From Leucobacter luti (GTDB taxonomy: Bacteria > Actinomycetota > Actinomycetes > Actinomycetales > Microbacteriaceae): a stretch of 64,000 nucleotides of DNA. Shown in pieces: positions 52,730 through 60,994 of the stretch (positions are counted from its first letter, which is position 1; every line of letters starts with the position of its first letter). Location: the NCBI RefSeq assembly GCF_004217175.1, contig NZ_SHKI01000002.1, positions 673,000-736,999 of the forward strand, in the 5' to 3' direction. The translations under genes and the position numbers were made by a program. The notes under the pieces are model-generated. The model ran no database searches, was not told where the DNA came from, and saw only the letters and a list, made by a program, of their open reading frames with translations.

Positions 52730-53350
52730 GTGGACCCGCACGATCCCGCCCAGCCGGACACCGCACTCGCACTCGCGCTCGCCGCCGACGATCCGCAGCA
52801 CCGCCTGCAGACGGCGATGCGGGCGGGCACCTCACCGAAGCCCGGCGACCTCGCGATCCTGGTCGCCCGGTGCGAGGTGGAGCCAGATTTTCAGGTGCGC
52901 GAGATGCTGACCTGGGCGATCAACCGGCACCCGGCCGACGCGGCGCTGCCCCTCGTCCTCGCGCAGCTCAGTTCGCCGGTCCCGCTGGCGCGCAGCCAGG
53001 CGCTGCACACGCTCTCAAAGATTGGCGACCCCGCCGCGTGGCCGCACGTCACCGACGCGCTGCTCCACGATGCAGACGACGAGGTCGCGCGCACCGCGTG
53101 GCGTGCCGCCGTGGTGCTCGTCCCGTACGGGGCTGAGGAGGAGCTCGCCACGAGGCTCGGCGCCGAGCTCGGCCGCGGGTCGTTCGAGGTGCAGCGCAGC
53201 CTTGCGCGAGCGCTCGGTGCGCTCGGGGAAGCATCTGAACAGCTGCTGGAGCGGGCCACGCGCAGCGGCGACGCCGCGGTGCGCGCGCACGCGACCGCGG
53301 CGCTGCGGGTGCTTGAGGATCCGGAGAGCACCTTCTACCTGGACGCCTAG
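52730..53350 (+). CDS. HEAT-repeat protein
   Basis: 206-aa all-helical protein built from about five HEAT or PBS-lyase-type repeats (for example LPLVLAQLSSPVPLARSQALHTLSKIGDPAAWPHVTDAL and the following units). No signal peptide or membrane segment. HEAT repeats are protein-interaction scaffolds; the partner is unknown. GTG 52730 is used, with AGAGAGGA upstream. It stands alone between the alcohol dehydrogenase terminator and the phn-like operon. I do not assign a function. Confidence 0.8.
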   Translation: MDPHDPAQPDTALALALAADDPQHRLQTAMRAGTSPKPGDLAILVARCEVEPDFQVREMLTWAINRHPADAALPLVLAQLSSPVPLARSQALHTLSKIGDPAAWPHVTDALLHDADDEVARTAWRAAVVLVPYGAEEELATRLGAELGRGSFEVQRSLARALGALGEASEQLLERATRSGDAAVRAHATAALRVLEDPESTFYLDA

Positions 53351-53560
53351 GGCGTCGCCGCCGGCCCGCGCCCGGCCCGTGTCTCACGCCCGGCCGGCGC
53401 CGCGCGCCGTGTGCGTTGCCGCCGGCGCCCGCGTTCACCCACTGTTCGCTGGGCGTTCGGTTCGCGGTACGGCGGTCTCGTAATTCCCGGACACCTTCCG
53501 GAGCTTGAATACAGGTGATCTCGAAATTCCGGGATCCACCGCTCGCTTCGAAAGGTCACC

Positions 53561-54481
53561 ATGCGCCGCCTCACTCTCCCCGTCGCTGGCATGCTCGGCA
53601 TCGCCGCTCTCGCCCTCACCGGCTGCCAGGCCGCAGACACCGCGGCTTCCGGCGACAGCGCCGCCGCGGTCGTCGACCCGACCGCGCCCATCACGATCGC
53701 CACACTGCCCGTGTCCGACGATCCCACGCAGGCGAACCCGATCGACGCGCTCGTTGAGCTCCTGGAGGCTGAGACCGGGCGCCAGGTCGAGGTCACGGAC
53801 GTGCCCGACTACCTGAGCGTGGTCGAGGCGATCCGCGCCGACCACGTCGACATCGGCATCATGAGCGGCTTCCCGTCGGCGCTCGCCGTGAACACCGGCG
53901 AGGTCGACGCGCTGCTCGCGTGGAAGGGGAGCGAGGAGCCGGTGTCCACCTGCGTGGTGCTCGACGGCTCCCCGGTCACCACCCTTGAGGACCTGCGCGG
54001 CAAGACGGTCGCGTTCGCCGATCAGGCGTCGAGCTCCGGCTACTTCATGCCGGTCTACATGCTGCACGAGGCCGGCCTTGAGCAGGGCACCGACTACGAG
54101 GCGATCTTTGCCGGCGGGCACGAGGGCAGCTTCGCCGCGCTTGAGCAGGGGCAGGTCGACGCGGCCTGCACCGCGATCATGCTCACCGAGATGGGCGCTC
54201 CGATGTTCCCGTTCGCGGCGGGCGAGTGGCGCGGGATCGGCGAGAGCCCGGCGATGGACGTGATGGGCACCGTGCTCGCGCGGCAGTCCCTCGACGACGC
54301 CACGCGCACGCAGCTTGAGGAAGCGATCCCGAAGGTGTTCGCCGAGGAGAACGCGGAGGCGCTCGCCGCCTACAGCTCGTTCATCGGCCTTGACGTTGAG
54401 ATTGCGCCGAAGCCGTCGGTGTTCGAGTCGTTCGCCGACATCGCCGAGGTGGCGGGCGTGAAGCTTGAGGATCTCAAGTGA
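53561..54481 (+). CDS. phnD: PhnD-like phosphonate/phosphite ABC transporter lipoprotein
   Basis: 306-aa extracytoplasmic substrate-binding lipoprotein. A signal peptide with lipobox LTGC (lipidated Cys22) is followed by a type 2 periplasmic-binding fold of the PhnD family: ITIATLPVSDDP start, DVPDYLSVVEAIRADHVDIGIM and LRGKTVAFADQASSSGYFMPVYML, whose Ser/Tyr cluster typically contacts a phosphonate group. It binds phosphonate, phosphite or another phosphorus oxyanion and delivers it to PhnE/PhnC. Stop and the start of phnC overlap by 4 bp. The preceding 210 bp contain no gene; no riboswitch was recognised. Confidence 0.87.
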   Translation: MRRLTLPVAGMLGIAALALTGCQAADTAASGDSAAAVVDPTAPITIATLPVSDDPTQANPIDALVELLEAETGRQVEVTDVPDYLSVVEAIRADHVDIGIMSGFPSALAVNTGEVDALLAWKGSEEPVSTCVVLDGSPVTTLEDLRGKTVAFADQASSSGYFMPVYMLHEAGLEQGTDYEAIFAGGHEGSFAALEQGQVDAACTAIMLTEMGAPMFPFAAGEWRGIGESPAMDVMGTVLARQSLDDATRTQLEEAIPKVFAEENAEALAAYSSFIGLDVEIAPKPSVFESFADIAEVAGVKLEDLK

Positions 54482-55353
54482 GCGTCGTCGCCCAGCCGGT
54501 TGCCCCAGTCGCGCCGCCCGTGAATACCGCCCCGCGCATAAGCACCGCTGAGCTGCGCACGGCCCTCCCGCTCGTCTCGGTGCGCGGTCTCCGCGTGGCC
54601 TACGATGAGCGCCCGGTGCTCGACGCGGTCGACCTCGACCTGTTCCCCGGGGAGATAGTCGCGCTGCTTGGCGCCTCGGGCTCGGGTAAGTCGACGCTGA
54701 TGAAGAGCCTCACGGGGTTCGCCCCGGTGAGCGCCGGATCGGTGCGCGTCGCCGGGCACGACCTCACGAACCTGGGCCGCGGCGAGCTGCGCGGCCTGCG
54801 CTCCGAGGTGGGGCAGGTGTTTCAGCAGTTCAACCTGATCCCGCGCCTGAGCGTGCTCACCAACGTGCTCACCGGCGCCCTGCACGGGGCGGGCGCGATC
54901 AACCTGGTGGGGGGATTCTCCACCGCGCACCGGCAGCGGGCGCTTGCGCTGCTCGACCGGGTGGGGATCGCGCACAAGGCGAAGGATCCGGCGCGGTCGC
55001 TCAGCGGGGGGCAGCAGCAGCGCGTCGCGATCGCGCGGGCGCTCATGCAGCGGCCGCGGATCATCCTCGCCGACGAGCCCGTCGCATCGCTCGATCCGAA
55101 GCTCGCCGGCTCGGTCCTGGAGCTGCTGCGCGAGATCGCGGTGGAAGACGGCATCCCGGTGCTCGTCAGCCTGCACGTGCTCCCGCTGGCGCGCGAGTAC
55201 AGCGACCGGATCGTCGGCCTGCGCGGCGGCGAGATGCTCGTGTCCGGGCGCACCTCGTCGCTCTCGGCCGGAGACCTCGCGGTGCTGTACGAGAGCGCGG
55301 ACGAGGATCCTGACGCGGCGGGGGAGGCGGCGCATGCCCACCACGACGCCTGA
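54478..55353 (+). CDS. phnC: PhnC-like ABC transporter ATP-binding protein
   Basis: 291-aa ATPase of the phosphonate/phosphite uptake system. Walker A GASGSGKST (about residues 66-74), Q-loop VFQQFNLIPRLSVLTNVLTG, signature LSGGQQQRVAIARAL, Walker B IILADEPVASLDP, and H-loop with His in SLHVLPLA (the family often has this form). The NLIPRLSVL Q-loop with the AGAINLVGGFSTAHR insert is characteristic of PhnC. About 35 N-terminal residues are Pro/Ala/Val-rich and go beyond the family norm. GTG 54478 overlaps the phnD stop; the 3' end overlaps phnE by 20 bp. Confidence 0.9.
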   Translation: MSVVAQPVAPVAPPVNTAPRISTAELRTALPLVSVRGLRVAYDERPVLDAVDLDLFPGEIVALLGASGSGKSTLMKSLTGFAPVSAGSVRVAGHDLTNLGRGELRGLRSEVGQVFQQFNLIPRLSVLTNVLTGALHGAGAINLVGGFSTAHRQRALALLDRVGIAHKAKDPARSLSGGQQQRVAIARALMQRPRIILADEPVASLDPKLAGSVLELLREIAVEDGIPVLVSLHVLPLAREYSDRIVGLRGGEMLVSGRTSSLSAGDLAVLYESADEDPDAAGEAAHAHHDA

Positions 55354-56212
55354 TCGCGTGCGCGCGGGCGAACCCGCCGCGCGCCCGGCCCGGCCAGGCG
55401 CGGCGGCCCCGCCCGCCCTCGACCCCGCCGAGCGGGCCCGCCTCGAACGCGCGGTCTCGGTGCCCCGGTCGCGCTTCCTGCTGGGGATCCCGGTGGCGCT
55501 GCTCGTGCTCGTGTGGTCGTTCAACGGCGCCCAGTTCAACTTTGCGAAGCTCGGCGAGGGCACCGTGAACATGGGGGAGTTCGTCTCCCGCCTGTTCCCG
55601 CCGGACTTCTCGAAGTTTGGCAAGATCGTCGAGCTGCTCATCGAGACGTTCCAGATGGCGATCGTCGGTACCGTGCTCGGCGCCGTGCTCTCGCTGTTCG
55701 TCGCGTTCGCGGCGGCCTCGAACATCGCGCCGAGGTGGCTCTACTACCCCGCGCGCTGGGTGATGAACATCATCCGCTCGGTGCCGGACCTGGTCTTCGC
55801 GCTCATGTTCGTCTCCGCCGTCGGCCTCGGCCCGTTCGCCGGCATCCTCGCCATGACCCTCGGCTCGATCGGTTCGATCGGCAAGATCTTCGCGGAAGCA
55901 ATGGAGTCCGTCGACGAGGGGCCGATCGTCGCCATGCAGGCGGTCGGCGCCTCCAAGCGTCAGGTAATCCAGTACGGGGTGCTGCCGCAGGCCGCGCCGC
56001 TGCTCGTGTCGTACTTGCTCCTGCTCTTCGAGGGCAACGTGCGGGGCGCCACGATCCTCGGCCTCGTCGGCGCCGGCGGCATCGGTCTCGAACTCACGAC
56101 CGCGATGCGCATGTACGACTACGGCCACCTCAGCGCCATCATCATCTGCATCGTCGTGCTGGTCACGGCGATCGACCAGGGCAGCGCCCTCATCCGAAGG
56201 AAGATCACATGA
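55334..56212 (+). CDS. phnE: PhnE-like ABC transporter permease
   Basis: 292-aa inner membrane permease. After a Pro/Ala-rich cytoplasmic tail come five to six helices and the BPD-transp-1 coupling motif EAMESVDEGPIVAMQAVGASKRQVIQYGVLPQAAP (EAA loop), typical of PhnE. ATG 55334 has GGGGAGG at 55321-55327 and lies inside the end of phnC in another frame; the resulting length equals the family norm. Only one permease gene is present, so it probably forms a homodimer. Its stop overlaps the phosphatase start by 4 bp (ATGA). Confidence 0.9.
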   Translation: MPTTTPDRVRAGEPAARPARPGAAAPPALDPAERARLERAVSVPRSRFLLGIPVALLVLVWSFNGAQFNFAKLGEGTVNMGEFVSRLFPPDFSKFGKIVELLIETFQMAIVGTVLGAVLSLFVAFAAASNIAPRWLYYPARWVMNIIRSVPDLVFALMFVSAVGLGPFAGILAMTLGSIGSIGKIFAEAMESVDEGPIVAMQAVGASKRQVIQYGVLPQAAPLLVSYLLLLFEGNVRGATILGLVGAGGIGLELTTAMRMYDYGHLSAIIICIVVLVTAIDQGSALIRRKIT

Positions 56213-57051
56213 CACACGCCACACTCACCACCGTCCCGGCACCCGCCACCGCGCCCGCGGCGTCCGCACCGAGCGTCCCGGCTGTTCAGCTCGCGCTCAG
56301 CGCTCCGGCCAACCTGCGCGACCTGGGCGGCGTCGCGATCGCCGGTGGCCGCCTCCGCCCGGGGCTCGCGATCCGCGCCGACGACCTCGCGACGATCACG
56401 GAGGCCGCCGCGGCAGGTCTCGTCCGTGACGGCCTCGCCGCGGTCATCGACCTGCGGTCGCCGCTTGAGGTGGGGATCACGGGGCGCGGCCCTCTCGCCG
56501 GGTACCCGCTCGCGTACCATCACGTCCCGCTGATCGCGAACGTGGGCGCGACCATGCCCAAGGAGGCGCCGCAGCTCGATCACGCCCACATGGGCGAGAT
56601 GTACACGGGCATGGTGGAGACCGCGGCACCGCAGCTGGTCACCGCGCTGAACATCATCGCTTACGCCCCCGGCGTCACAGCGTTCCACTGCGCCGCCGGG
56701 CGGGACCGCACCGGGGTGCTCGCCGCGGTGCTGCTGCTCGCGCTCGGAGCGAGCGACGCCGAGATCGTCGCCGACTACGCGCGCACGGGCGCAAACATGG
56801 TGGCGATCATTGACCGCACGCGGCCCGTGATGAGCGCGATGTTCGCGGCGCTCGACATTGCGTACGACCCGGCCGACGCCGGCGGATCGGGCGGCATGGG
56901 CGGCCTGCTCAACAGCGGGATGGAGTCCTCGATGCGGATCCTGCTCGACGGTCTGCGTGAGCGCCACGGCGACCCGCTCGCGCCGCTGCGTGCCGCCGGA
57001 CTCGGCGACGACACCATCGCTCGGCTGCGCGAGCGGGCCCTCGGGCAGTGA
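56209..57051 (+). CDS. Protein-tyrosine-phosphatase-like enzyme linked to phn transporter
   Basis: 280-aa cysteine phosphatase of the bacterial tyrosine phosphatase (Y-phosphatase 3) type. The P-loop HCAAGRDRTG has the catalytic Cys and Arg, and the N-terminal NLRDLGG and VIDLRSPLE segments are signatures of the family; enzymes of this kind hydrolyse phosphotyrosine, phosphoserine or phosphoinositides. It is coupled to phnE by a 4-bp overlap and to the TetR gene by GTGA. The context suggests that it removes phosphate from an imported organophosphate or acts on a phosphorylated ligand in the same pathway; this is inference. Confidence 0.85.
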   Translation: MTHATLTTVPAPATAPAASAPSVPAVQLALSAPANLRDLGGVAIAGGRLRPGLAIRADDLATITEAAAAGLVRDGLAAVIDLRSPLEVGITGRGPLAGYPLAYHHVPLIANVGATMPKEAPQLDHAHMGEMYTGMVETAAPQLVTALNIIAYAPGVTAFHCAAGRDRTGVLAAVLLLALGASDAEIVADYARTGANMVAIIDRTRPVMSAMFAALDIAYDPADAGGSGGMGGLLNSGMESSMRILLDGLRERHGDPLAPLRAAGLGDDTIARLRERALGQ

Positions 57052-57785
57052 CGATGACCGCGGGGGCGACTGCCCCGGTCGGCACCGCCCCGGTCGGCGA
57101 CCCGGCCGCGCCAGCCGCGCCAGCCGCGCCGTCCGCTCCGGCGGGCCCTGCGCCGGCCGGGGCGGGCCGGGCGAGCGGTGCGGCGCGCCGGCCCGGCCGG
57201 CCGCGCGACGAGGAGCTCGACGCGAAGCTCATCGGGGCCACGCTCGCGCTCATCGACGCGGAGCAGGAGGTCACCGTCTCCCGGGTGCTCGCCGGCAGCG
57301 GGGTGAGCCGCGCCGGGCTGTATCGCCGGTGGCCCAGCCTCACGTCGCTCATCGCGGCGGCCCTCGACGTGGGCCGCGCCGTGCCGGCGGAGGTCCCGGT
57401 GTCGGGGGAGCCCGCGCAGCTGCGAGACGGCATCATGGCGATGCTGCTCGGGGAGCCCCACACGGTCGTGCTGGGCAACTACTCCGAGGCGCGCTTCCGG
57501 CAGCGGATCCGGCTCGTGATGGCGGATCGGGAGCTGCAGCGCACCTACTGGGACTCTCACGTGCGGCTGCGCCGCGGCCCGGTCGAGCGCGCGCTCGCGG
57601 CGGGGGTGCGCCTCGGGGTGCTCCGCGCCGAGCTCGACGTGGCCGCCGCGTTCGACAGCATCGCCGGGATCGCGTACTACCAGATCGTGGTGCGCGGGGA
57701 GAGTCTCGACGCCCCGGAGACGCGCGCGCGGGTGCGGGCAGGGCTCGACATCGTGTGGCGCGGGATGCGAGCCGCCGCCGAGTGA
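57048..57785 (+). CDS. TetR-family transcriptional regulator
   Basis: 245-aa regulator with an Ala/Pro-rich N-terminal tail (about 45 residues), a KxxGRPRDEELDAKLIGATLALIDAEQEVTVSRVLAGSGVSRAGLYRRWPSLTSLI-type HTH region (about 43-98) and a helical ligand domain. GTG 57048 overlaps the phosphatase stop by 4 bp; ATG 57054 in frame is equally plausible. It is the last gene of the phnDCE-phosphatase operon and probably controls it. The phrase PAAPAAP in the tail comes from a short CCGCGCCAG repeat. Confidence 0.85.
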   Translation: MTMTAGATAPVGTAPVGDPAAPAAPAAPSAPAGPAPAGAGRASGAARRPGRPRDEELDAKLIGATLALIDAEQEVTVSRVLAGSGVSRAGLYRRWPSLTSLIAAALDVGRAVPAEVPVSGEPAQLRDGIMAMLLGEPHTVVLGNYSEARFRQRIRLVMADRELQRTYWDSHVRLRRGPVERALAAGVRLGVLRAELDVAAAFDSIAGIAYYQIVVRGESLDAPETRARVRAGLDIVWRGMRAAAE

Positions 57786-57813
57786 ACGCCGCACTCCCGG
57801 AACGGGCGGCCGG

Positions 57814-58269
57814 TCAGCCGATCGCGCAGAACTCGTTTCCCTCGGGGTCCCGCATCACCCACCAGCGGCCCGCGGGTCCCTCGTCGACGAACGTGAGCCG
57901 CGTGGCGCCAAACGCCTCCAGGCGGTCGGCGAGGGCCCCGGGGTCGCCGCTGCCGTCGTGCACGTCGAGATGCAGGCGGTTCTTGCCCTGCTTCGGCTCG
58001 GGCACGGACTGGAACAGGATCCGGCGGCCCAGCCCGGCGCCGGTGAACGCGTTGAACTCGTCGTCCGGGTGGCGCACCGCCGCGAGCGTGGCGAAGCGCT
58101 CGCTGCCGAGGTGCGTGACCACGGCCGACGCGGGGAGCTGCTCGGTGCGGAGGAGCTCGGCGACGAGCGGCGTCGGATCCTCTACGAGGTACTCAAGCGC
58201 GGCGGCCCAAAAGTCTGCCTGCGCGTGCGGATCCACGCAGTCGACGACGAGTTTCACGTGCAGTGCCAT
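57814..58269 (-). CDS. VOC family (glyoxalase-like) protein
   Basis: 151-aa small protein with two beta-alpha-beta-beta-beta modules of the vicinal oxygen chelate superfamily: the N-terminal HVKLVVDCVDPHAQADFWAAAL strand-helix and the C-terminal RLHLDVH and WWVMRDPEGNEFCAIG segments, where the terminal Glu is the usual metal ligand. Such glyoxalase-6-like proteins are often of unknown function; some bind antibiotics such as bleomycin. It is convergent with the TetR gene (28 bp) and stands alone. Confidence 0.87.
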   Translation of the reverse strand: MALHVKLVVDCVDPHAQADFWAAALEYLVEDPTPLVAELLRTEQLPASAVVTHLGSERFATLAAVRHPDDEFNAFTGAGLGRRILFQSVPEPKQGKNRLHLDVHDGSGDPGALADRLEAFGATRLTFVDEGPAGRWWVMRDPEGNEFCAIG

Positions 58270-58405
58270 GGCCCCAGGCTACGCAGCCCGGACGGGAAGC
58301 GGAAGGGCCCGCCGCGAGCGTCCCGCCGCCGCGCTCCTCGATACACTGCTCAGAGCAGAGATCCTGCCGAGACAAGCCCCGCGTTTCCGGGAGAGAAGAG
58401 TCAGA

Positions 58406-58762
58406 ATGCGCCGCCTACCGATGCTCACCACCACGCTTGCCGCCGCCGCGCTCCTCGTGCTCTCCGGGTGCTCCGCGGCTCCCGCGTTCACCGGCACCTG
58501 GTCGGGCACCGGCGAGAACGCCCCCAGCCTGGAGATCTCCGAGGACGGCGCGTTCGCCGGTACCGACGGCTGTAACCGTATGGTGGGCTCCGGCGAGGTG
58601 GCCGAGCAGAGCTTCGAGTTCGGGCAGTTCGCCACCACGCGCAAGTTCTGCGAGGGCGTTGACACCTGGCTGTCGCTCGCGGGCAGCGCAACCGTCGACG
58701 GCGACACGCTCACGGTGCTCGACGCCGACGGTGCGGAGCTCGGCACGCTCACCCGCGGCTAG
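58406..58762 (+). CDS. META-domain lipoprotein
   Basis: 118-aa exported lipoprotein. A signal peptide ends in the lipobox LSGC (Cys22). The mature part is a small beta-rich META/HslJ-like domain: TGTWSGTGENAPSLEISEDGAFAGTDGCNRMVGS with the typical G-x-D-G-C-N segment, then a Cys that could pair with the DGC cysteine. Members are linked to heat shock or secreted protein stability, but the activity is unknown. GGAGAGAAGAG precedes ATG 58406. It ends at an inverted-repeat region shared with the leuA 3' end. Confidence 0.88.
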   Translation: MRRLPMLTTTLAAAALLVLSGCSAAPAFTGTWSGTGENAPSLEISEDGAFAGTDGCNRMVGSGEVAEQSFEFGQFATTRKFCEGVDTWLSLAGSATVDGDTLTVLDADGAELGTLTRG

Positions 58763-58793
58763 CACCCCCGCGCCGCCCGCGGCAATTCGCGCG

Positions 58794-58854
58794 GGAGATC
58801 CGAGCTCGCGCAGGAGGAATCGTGCGATTTCGCCCCGCCTGAGTTCGGATCTCC
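58794..58854. terminator. Nested inverted repeat between convergent genes
   Basis: GGAGATCCGA (58794-58803) and TCGGATCTCC (58845-58854) form a perfect 10-bp stem, extendable at RNA level by a G-U and two more pairs. Inside are the small palindrome AATCGTGCGATT and an alternative pair CGCAGGAG/CTCCTGCG, so two structures compete. It lies between the META lipoprotein and the leuA 3' end. Confidence 0.5.
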
Positions 58855-58885
58855 TGCGTGAGCGCCGCCCTGGCGCTGGCGCTGG

Positions 58886-60781
58886 CTACGGGCGCGCCGC
58901 GTTTGCCGCGCGGATCACCGCGGCGAGGCTGGCCGAGAGCACGGAGGTCGAGGCGCCCGCCGCCCAGCGCGCGGTGCCGGCGGCGTCGCGGTACTCGATG
59001 AGCGTGAGCGCGGTGCTCGCGGCTCCGGATCCGACGCTCGTCTGGTGGAGACCCAGCACCTCGATCCGGATCCCGCGCTCGTGCAGCGCGGCGACGAGCG
59101 CCGCCACCGGGCCGCCCGCCGCGAACTCGTGCGTGCTTGCCACACCGGCGACGCTGACCGTCACCCGGGTGCGGGCATCACTTTCCGCAGCGCCGCTCGC
59201 GCCGCCACCCGCACCCCCGCCCGCGGTCTCGTGCGCGTCGAGCGTGACGATCGCACCGGCCGCCTCGCCCGCACCGGCCTCGCCCGCTCCGGCCGCGCCA
59301 CCGCCGGAGCCCAGAAACTCCCGCTCGAACAGCGCCCACAGCTCGGCGGCGTCGACCTCGGCGCCGTGCGCGTCGGTGTGCGCCTGCACGCGCCGCGCGA
59401 GCTCGATCTGGAACCGCCGCGGCAGCTCCACGCCGTACGCCTCCTGTAGCAGGTACGCGATCCCGCCCTTTCCCGATTGCGAGTTCACCCGGATCACCGC
59501 GTCGTAGCTGCGCCCCAGGTCTGCGGGGTCCACCGGCAGGTACGGCACCCGCCACTCGAGCTCAGACTCGGCCACGCCGCTCGCAGCCGCGCGCGCCCGG
59601 TGCTCGGCGAAGCCCTTCTTGATCGCGTCCTGGTGGGTGCCGCTGAACGCGGTGTGCACGAGGTCGCCCACGTACGGGTGCCGCGGGTGCAGCTCGATCC
59701 GGTTCGCGTGCTCAACCGTGCGGCGGATCTCGTCGATGTCGGAGAAGTCGATCATCGGGTCGATGCCCTGCGCGTGAAGGTTGAGCGCGAGCGTGGCGAG
59801 GTCCACGTTGCCGGTGCGCTCGCCGTTGCCAAAGATGCAGCCCTCGACGCGCTGCGCTCCGGCGAGCACCGCGAGCTCGGCGCAGGCGATTCCCGTGCCG
59901 CGGTCGTTGTGCGGGTGCACGGAGAGGATCACGCTGTCGCGCCTGGCGAGGTTGCGGTGCATGTACTCGATCTGGTCGGCGTACACGTTGGGGGTCGCGA
60001 TCTCGACGGTCGCCGGCAGGTTGAGGATCACGGGCCGATCCGGCGTCGCGTCCCACAGCGCGGTCATCGCGTCGCACACCTCCAGCGCGTAGTCGGGCTC
60101 CGTGAGGTTGAACACCTCGGGGGAGTATTCGAAGCGCACGTTCGGGGCGTCGCCCGCGAACTCGAGTACGTCGCGGCCGCCGGCGAGGATCAGCTCGGTG
60201 AGCGCCGCCCGGTCTTTCCCGAGCACGGTGTCGCGCCAGGTGGGGGCTGTGGCCGTGTACATGTGGATCACCACGGGATTGCGGATCCCGCGGAGCGACG
60301 CGACCGTGCGCTCGATGAGGTCGCGCCGCGCGGGAGTGAACACGACGATCGTGACGTGCTCCGGCGCGAGGTCGGTCTCGGCGATGAGACGCACGAAGTC
60401 GTAGTCGGTCTGCGAGGCCGAGGGATAGCCCACCTCGATCTCCGTGTAGCCCATGGCGACCATGAGCTCGAAGAAGCGGCGCTTGCGCGCGGGGTCCATG
60501 GGCTCGGCGAGCGCTTGGTTGCCGTCGCGCAGGTCGACGGGCACCCAGAGCGGCGCCCGCGTGAGGCGGGCGCTCGGCCACGCGCGCTCGGTGAGAGGGA
60601 TATCCACCCGGGCGTACGCGTCACGGTAGCGGTGCGACGGCATCTGGGAGCCGCGCTGCCGGTTCCAGTGCGGCGCGCCGGCGGGGATCGGGCCGGCCGG
60701 GGTGCTGATGCCCGAGAACCCGGCCCCGGGGACGGCGGGATCGTGGCTGGCGGGACGGGGGTGCGGTGCGGTGCTGGTCAT
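58886..60781 (-). CDS. leuA: 2-isopropylmalate synthase
   Basis: 631-aa enzyme condensing acetyl-CoA and 2-oxoisovalerate, the first committed step of leucine synthesis. The HMGL-like TIM barrel has the [11 protein letters not shown] motif (Arg85-Asp86) and the metal site His-x-His in [11 protein letters not shown]. The C-terminal leucine-binding regulatory domain ([16 protein letters not shown] to the end) is present, separated by an Ala/Gly/Glu-rich linker of about 45 residues not found in shorter members. ATG 60781 has AGGAGG 7 nt upstream. It is preceded by a leucine-rich leader peptide with a hairpin and by a promoter that overlaps an operator of the divergent GntR gene. Confidence 0.95.
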   Translation of the reverse strand: MTSTAPHPRPASHDPAVPGAGFSGISTPAGPIPAGAPHWNRQRGSQMPSHRYRDAYARVDIPLTERAWPSARLTRAPLWVPVDLRDGNQALAEPMDPARKRRFFELMVAMGYTEIEVGYPSASQTDYDFVRLIAETDLAPEHVTIVVFTPARRDLIERTVASLRGIRNPVVIHMYTATAPTWRDTVLGKDRAALTELILAGGRDVLEFAGDAPNVRFEYSPEVFNLTEPDYALEVCDAMTALWDATPDRPVILNLPATVEIATPNVYADQIEYMHRNLARRDSVILSVHPHNDRGTGIACAELAVLAGAQRVEGCIFGNGERTGNVDLATLALNLHAQGIDPMIDFSDIDEIRRTVEHANRIELHPRHPYVGDLVHTAFSGTHQDAIKKGFAEHRARAAASGVAESELEWRVPYLPVDPADLGRSYDAVIRVNSQSGKGGIAYLLQEAYGVELPRRFQIELARRVQAHTDAHGAEVDAAELWALFEREFLGSGGGAAGAGEAGAGEAAGAIVTLDAHETAGGGAGGGASGAAESDARTRVTVSVAGVASTHEFAAGGPVAALVAALHERGIRIEVLGLHQTSVGSGAASTALTLIEYRDAAGTARWAAGASTSVLSASLAAVIRAANAARP

Positions 60782-60828
60782 TGCGTGCCTCCTGGGCGGT
60801 GAGTCTGCGGTGACCGGCGCGCTCGACT

Positions 60829-60865
60829 CCACGGCGGGGAGCCGGTCGATCAGGCCCCGCCGTGG
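60829..60865 (-). promoter_or_regulatory. Attenuator-like hairpin before leuA
   Basis: Perfect 11-bp stem CCACGGCGGGG (60829-60839) with CCCCGCCGTGG (60855-60865), 15-nt loop. On the minus strand its first arm overlaps the end of the leader peptide coding region and its second arm lies before the leuA start. A ribosome stalled on the leucine codons or stopped at the UGA would alter folding, so attenuation at the level of transcription or translation is likely. Confidence 0.7.
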
Positions 60866-60894
60866 CGACGAAGGAGGAGGGCGCGCGACTGCAT
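60850..60894 (-). CDS. leuA leader peptide (14 aa, three consecutive Leu)
   Basis: Short open frame encoding [14 protein letters not shown] with leucine codons CTC-CTC-CTT at positions 6-8, ending at a TGA inside the attenuator-like hairpin. Actinobacterial leuA genes are known to have such leucine-rich leader peptides of about this size. The ATG at 60894 lies at the expected transcription start, so the leader peptide mRNA is leaderless. Leucine scarcity should stall the ribosome at the Leu codons and allow leuA expression. Confidence 0.8.
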   Translation of the reverse strand: MQSRALLLRRHGGA

Positions 60895-60900
60895 GGGGCA

Positions 60901-60929
60901 ACCGTAGCACAACTCCTCAGACAAGTTGA
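60901..60929 (-). promoter_or_regulatory. leuA promoter
   Basis: On the minus strand, -35 TCAACT (60929-60924), exactly 17 bp, -10 TACGGT (60906-60901). The leader peptide ATG at 60894 is 6 bp past the -10 box, fitting a leaderless start. Confidence 0.65.
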
Positions 60930-60934
60930 GGAGT
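60912..60934. promoter_or_regulatory. Operator shared by leuA and the GntR gene
   Basis: Inverted repeat ACTCCTCA (60912-60919) and TGAGGAGT (60927-60934), 7-bp centre GACAAGT. It covers the leuA -35 box on one strand and lies just before a -10-like TACGAT (60937-60942) for the GntR gene on the other, so one repressor could control both. Confidence 0.6.
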
Positions 60935-60994
60935 GGTACGATTTTAGGACGGCGCCGTTGGGCGCCTCGACGCGCCACTGACCCCGGAGGACCG

